Source: RGIG995 sp045603745
GTDB taxonomy: Bacteria; Bacillota; Clostridia; Oscillospirales; UBA644
Assembly (NCBI GenBank): GCA_045603745.1
Contig: JAZUMQ010000026.1
Span: forward strand, 1-7,112
Length of the DNA stretch: 7,112 nucleotides
Direction: 5' to 3'
Positions within the stretch are counted from its first letter, which is position 1. Every line of letters begins with the position of its first letter. Made by a program: the position numbers and the translations under genes. This document shows, piece by piece, positions 5,753 through 7,112 of this stretch. Under the pieces are notes generated by a model that saw only the letters and a program-made list of their open reading frames with translations, did no database searches and was not told where the DNA came from.

Positions 5753-6540
5753 TGTCTTCGGGGAAAAGCAAGAATTTTGTCCGGATCTTTGTACTTTAGT
5801 GTATAATAAGCGTTGAAAATTTGTGTAAATCGCGTAAAGGATATGGGCATAAAACTGTAGGTCAAGGGAATATTCAATTCTTTCCGAAGAAGTTCTTCGG
5901 TTCTTGGCGACCAGGAACTTTCGATAAATCTCAACATCGATCGCTCTACGACTCGAGGTGTATACCCGTACTTTTCCGAAAGATGCAGATAGATTTTCTT
6001 CGCACCGCCTCTATAATGCAGATCAAAATTAAAATACAACATATAAAGCGCCTCTTTTAATAGGGGTGCGCCCTTCATGTTACAATGAAATTCACATTCC
6101 TGGAAAATTCGATCTAAGTTTTCCATTGTGCGTTTCTGTAACGGAGCTTTTACCTTAATGTATTTGTTTGTGGAAAGTTTTGGAATTTCTTCTGCCATGG
6201 AAAGATATTCTTGTGGACAAACATATTCTTTCACCGGATCTAACCCCTTCAGTTTGCCCTGAAACTTAAGGGATTCTTTTGTGGGATATACGGTAATAAT
6301 ATGGTAGTGGATTTGTGTTTGATACGCTCGAATATCATGGGGAGATATTCCCGCTTCGCAGAATAGTTCCGGTTCGATAATTAGCGTTGTGGGGCGCAGT
6401 TGCTTCAGAATTGCAAACAGATCTTCCGCCCGCATAGAATGTGCAACGTTATCTCTTCCAAATGTTAGATTCATCGTTTGGGAAACCGGAGTAATATGTT
6501 GAGGACTCATAAAAATTGCAACACGAATTTTTTTCTTCAT
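5749..6540 (-). CDS. Spo0A-like regulator: Spo0A C-terminal DNA-binding domain with a degenerate receiver
   Basis: The C-terminal part (about 135-250 of 263 residues) matches the effector domain of Spo0A. KEALYMLYFN corresponds to its REAISMVYND, and LSEKYGYTPRVVERSMLRFI to the helix-turn-helix with TASRVERAIRHAIEVAW; the DNA-contacting V-E-R is kept (V198-E199-R200). The N-terminal part (about 4-120) looks like a receiver fold without its chemistry. The acidic pair after strand 1 is absent (VAIFMSPQ), the phosphorylated Asp aligns with Glu56 (LIIEPELF), and the late Lys is missing (EYVCPQEY). It is therefore unlikely to be phosphorylated; Glu56 might mimic phosphate. It probably binds 0A-like boxes, perhaps at the spoIIGA promoter. 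A weak site AAAGGAAA precedes the ATG. It could be a paralogue or, less likely, the organism's only Spo0A. Confidence 0.78.
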   Translation of the reverse strand: MKKKIRVAIFMSPQHITPVSQTMNLTFGRDNVAHSMRAEDLFAILKQLRPTTLIIEPELFCEAGISPHDIRAYQTQIHYHIITVYPTKESLKFQGKLKGLDPVKEYVCPQEYLSMAEEIPKLSTNKYIKVKAPLQKRTMENLDRIFQECEFHCNMKGAPLLKEALYMLYFNFDLHYRGGAKKIYLHLSEKYGYTPRVVERSMLRFIESSWSPRTEELLRKELNIPLTYSFMPISFTRFTQIFNAYYTLKYKDPDKILAFPRRH

Positions 6541-6573
6541 TGAGATTTGTTTCCTTTGTTAAAACATTTTACT

Positions 6574-6602
6574 ATTTTACCATTTTTTTCCTATTTTGTC
6601 AA
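6574..6602 (-). promoter_or_regulatory. Sigma-A promoter of the Spo0A-like gene
   Basis: On the minus strand a perfect TTGACA (6602-6597), a 17-bp spacer and TAAAAT (6579-6574) stand about 30 nt before the start codon. Near-consensus sequence suggests basal expression without an activator. Confidence 0.82.
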
Positions 6603-6620
6603 TGTGGGAGTTGACAAAAT
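6593..6620. repeat. 10-bp inverted repeat joining two divergent promoters
   Basis: ATTTTGTCAA (6593-6602) and TTGACAAAAT (6611-6620) are perfect reverse complements separated by 8 bp. Each arm holds one of the two divergent -35 elements and continues 4 bp beyond it. It may be an operator that controls both genes. Part of the symmetry is expected simply because both promoters use TTGACA followed by A-rich DNA. Confidence 0.6.
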
Positions 6621-6639
6621 GAAGTGAAAATAGTATAAT
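6611..6639 (+). promoter_or_regulatory. Consensus sigma-A promoter of the TIGR04076-type gene
   Basis: Perfect TTGACA (6611-6616), 17-bp spacer and perfect TATAAT (6634-6639) precede an AAGGAG ribosome site (6650-6655) and the ATG at 6663. The -35 lies 8 bp from that of the divergent gene. Confidence 0.9.
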
Positions 6640-6662
6640 AATAAAAAACAAGGAGTATTTCG

Positions 6663-6989
6663 ATGAAAAAAGTTAAAATTACCGTCATGCGACGGTCTGT
6701 TTATTCCGATTTAATGGAACTATATGAGAATCCCATTGAGCACTCTTGTGATATGAAAATAGGGCAGGTTTTTATAGCAAACGGTTGGGAAAAACCGGAG
6801 GGACTTTGTAATACCGCATGGGAATGTATGTCCCATTTCGTCATGGTACTTGCCCACGGCGGTGGAAATTTTTATAACGGTTGGATGAAAAACGAGAAAT
6901 CTGCGTTGATCTCCTGCAACGACGGATTCCGGCCGGTCAGTTATTTATTGGAAACTATGGATGAGGACGCGAATCATAACCACCAGTAA
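6663..6989 (+). CDS. TIGR04076-family small protein, function unknown; C-terminus rewritten by an insertion element
   Basis: The 108-residue protein matches a family of about 100-residue proteins of unknown function found in anaerobes. Matching features are the KVKITVMRR start, the EKPEGLCNTAW stretch (residues 43-53), a glycine-rich segment and GWM, and the late signature C85-x-D-G-x-R-P-V. Conserved cysteines (C29, C49, C85) might bind metal or act in redox chemistry, but that is a guess. AAGGAG at 6650-6655, 7 nt before the ATG, fixes the start. The conserved part ends near residue 98. The last codons, about 104-108 (NHNHQ), and the stop, which begins in the loop of a hairpin, belong to the inserted IS200-type end. 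The insertion therefore cost at most a short tail and the gene is probably still functional. Confidence 0.8.
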   Translation: MKKVKITVMRRSVYSDLMELYENPIEHSCDMKIGQVFIANGWEKPEGLCNTAWECMSHFVMVLAHGGGNFYNGWMKNEKSALISCNDGFRPVSYLLETMDEDANHNHQ

Positions 6990-6999
6990 ACTGGTGGTT
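6978..6999 (+). repeat. Subterminal hairpin of the IS200-type left end
   Basis: AACCACCAG (6978-6986) pairs perfectly with CTGGTGGTT (6991-6999) around loop TAAA. TnpA of this family recognises such a hairpin in single-stranded DNA. The TAA in the loop (6987-6989) is the stop codon of the interrupted gene. Confidence 0.85.
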
Positions 7000-7005
7000 T
7001 GCACA

Positions 7006-7048
7006 GCCCCTGGAAGGGGCAACTACTGGCCTAACCCCTGAAAGGGGT
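7006..7048 (+). repeat. Two near-identical small hairpins
   Basis: GCCCCT-GGA-AGGGGC (7006-7020) and ACCCCT-GAA-AGGGGT (7034-7048) each form a 6-bp stem with a 3-nt loop. Their arms are nearly interchangeable, so the first 3' arm could instead pair with the second 5' arm, allowing alternative folds in the leader RNA or in single-stranded DNA. Confidence 0.8.
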
Positions 7049-7080
7049 ACTGAAATTTGGCACCGCATTACCATCTCAGG

Positions 7081-7109
7081 CAGCCGCTCACGTGCGGCTG
7101 TCTATTTTT
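7081..7109 (+). terminator. Rho-independent terminator inside the IS200-type leader
   Basis: CAGCCGC (7081-7087) pairs with GCGGCTG (7094-7100) around TCACGT and is followed by TCTATTTTT (7101-7109). It would stop transcripts arriving from the upstream gene before they reach the transposase, as in enterobacterial IS200. Confidence 0.75.
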
Positions 7110-7112
7110 GCC

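Larger units (their letters stand above)
6972..7112 (+). mobile_element. IS200/IS605-type element, left end (transposase gene beyond the window)
   Basis: The conserved gene ends and is replaced by a hairpin-rich GC-balanced stretch. AATCAT is followed by the hairpin AACCACCAG/CTGGTGGTT, two CCCCT/AGGGG hairpins, and a hairpin with a T-tract. I recall this layout and wording, especially TTTGCACAGCCCC and GGCTGTCTATTTTTGCC, from single-gene IS200-type elements common in gut Clostridia, where a Y1 transposase (tnpA) starts shortly after on the same strand. Subterminal hairpins are the recognition sites of this family, which lacks terminal inverted repeats. The outer edge near 6972 is approximate and tnpA itself is not seen. 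Confidence 0.72.

Noticed and set aside
5821..6060. Plus-strand open frame inside the Spo0A-like gene
   Set aside because: It is antisense to a gene with a recognisable domain, own promoter and start site, and its product shows no motif.
6972..7112. CRISPR array or riboswitch reading of the hairpin cluster
   Set aside because: There are no regularly spaced direct repeats with unique spacers, and the hairpins follow the layout of an IS200-type left end with a terminator.

Overview
The window looks like a piece of a low-GC, endospore-forming Bacillota genome, most likely an anaerobic gut-type member of Clostridia. The evidence is a spoIIGA-sigE pair, RNase Y, sigma-A promoters with the recurrent -35 TTGACAAA, strong AGGAGG ribosome sites, CCA-encoding tRNA genes, and insertion-sequence ends of types common in gut Clostridia. 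It looks chromosomal and is bounded on both sides by mobile elements.

Layout, left to right. (1) Positions 1-140 hold the 5' end of an IS30-family element on the minus strand: the first 15 codons of its transposase, a promoter, and an inverted repeat that could hide the start codon in read-through transcripts. (2) Positions 142-399 hold a minus-strand tRNA operon, Met(CAU) then Glu(UUC), with a consensus promoter and a terminator. (3) Positions 447-2323 hold a three-gene minus-strand operon: a small membrane-anchored coiled-coil protein, a membrane-anchored NodB-fold protein that has lost its metal-binding residues, and an HD-domain protein. (4) From 2401, rny (RNase Y) is transcribed divergently; its best start is a rare AUU codon behind a perfect Shine-Dalgarno, and it ends at a strong terminator. 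(5) Positions 4113-5752 hold spoIIGA-sigE, the membrane protease and the pro-sigma factor of the mother-cell programme, behind a promoter with unusually wide 21-bp spacing and Spo0A-box-like sequences. (6) Positions 5749-6540, convergent with sigE and overlapping it by 4 bp, encode a Spo0A-type DNA-binding domain fused to a degenerate receiver. (7) Divergent from it is a small TIGR04076-type protein whose last codons run into (8) the left end of an IS200/IS605-type element, which continues past the window.

The most interesting part is the sporulation block. An atypical Spo0A-like regulator, with Glu where the phosphorylated Asp should be, sits directly beside sigE/spoIIGA, operon genes known in Bacillus to be activated by Spo0A~P. 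In many Bacillota sigG follows sigE; here this regulator does instead. Secondary points are the NodB pseudoenzyme operon, the AUU start of rny, and anti-read-through folds at both IS ends.

Functional names rest on motifs read from the translations and remembered family sequences; no database search was possible. There is no gene-free stretch longer than about 250 bases.
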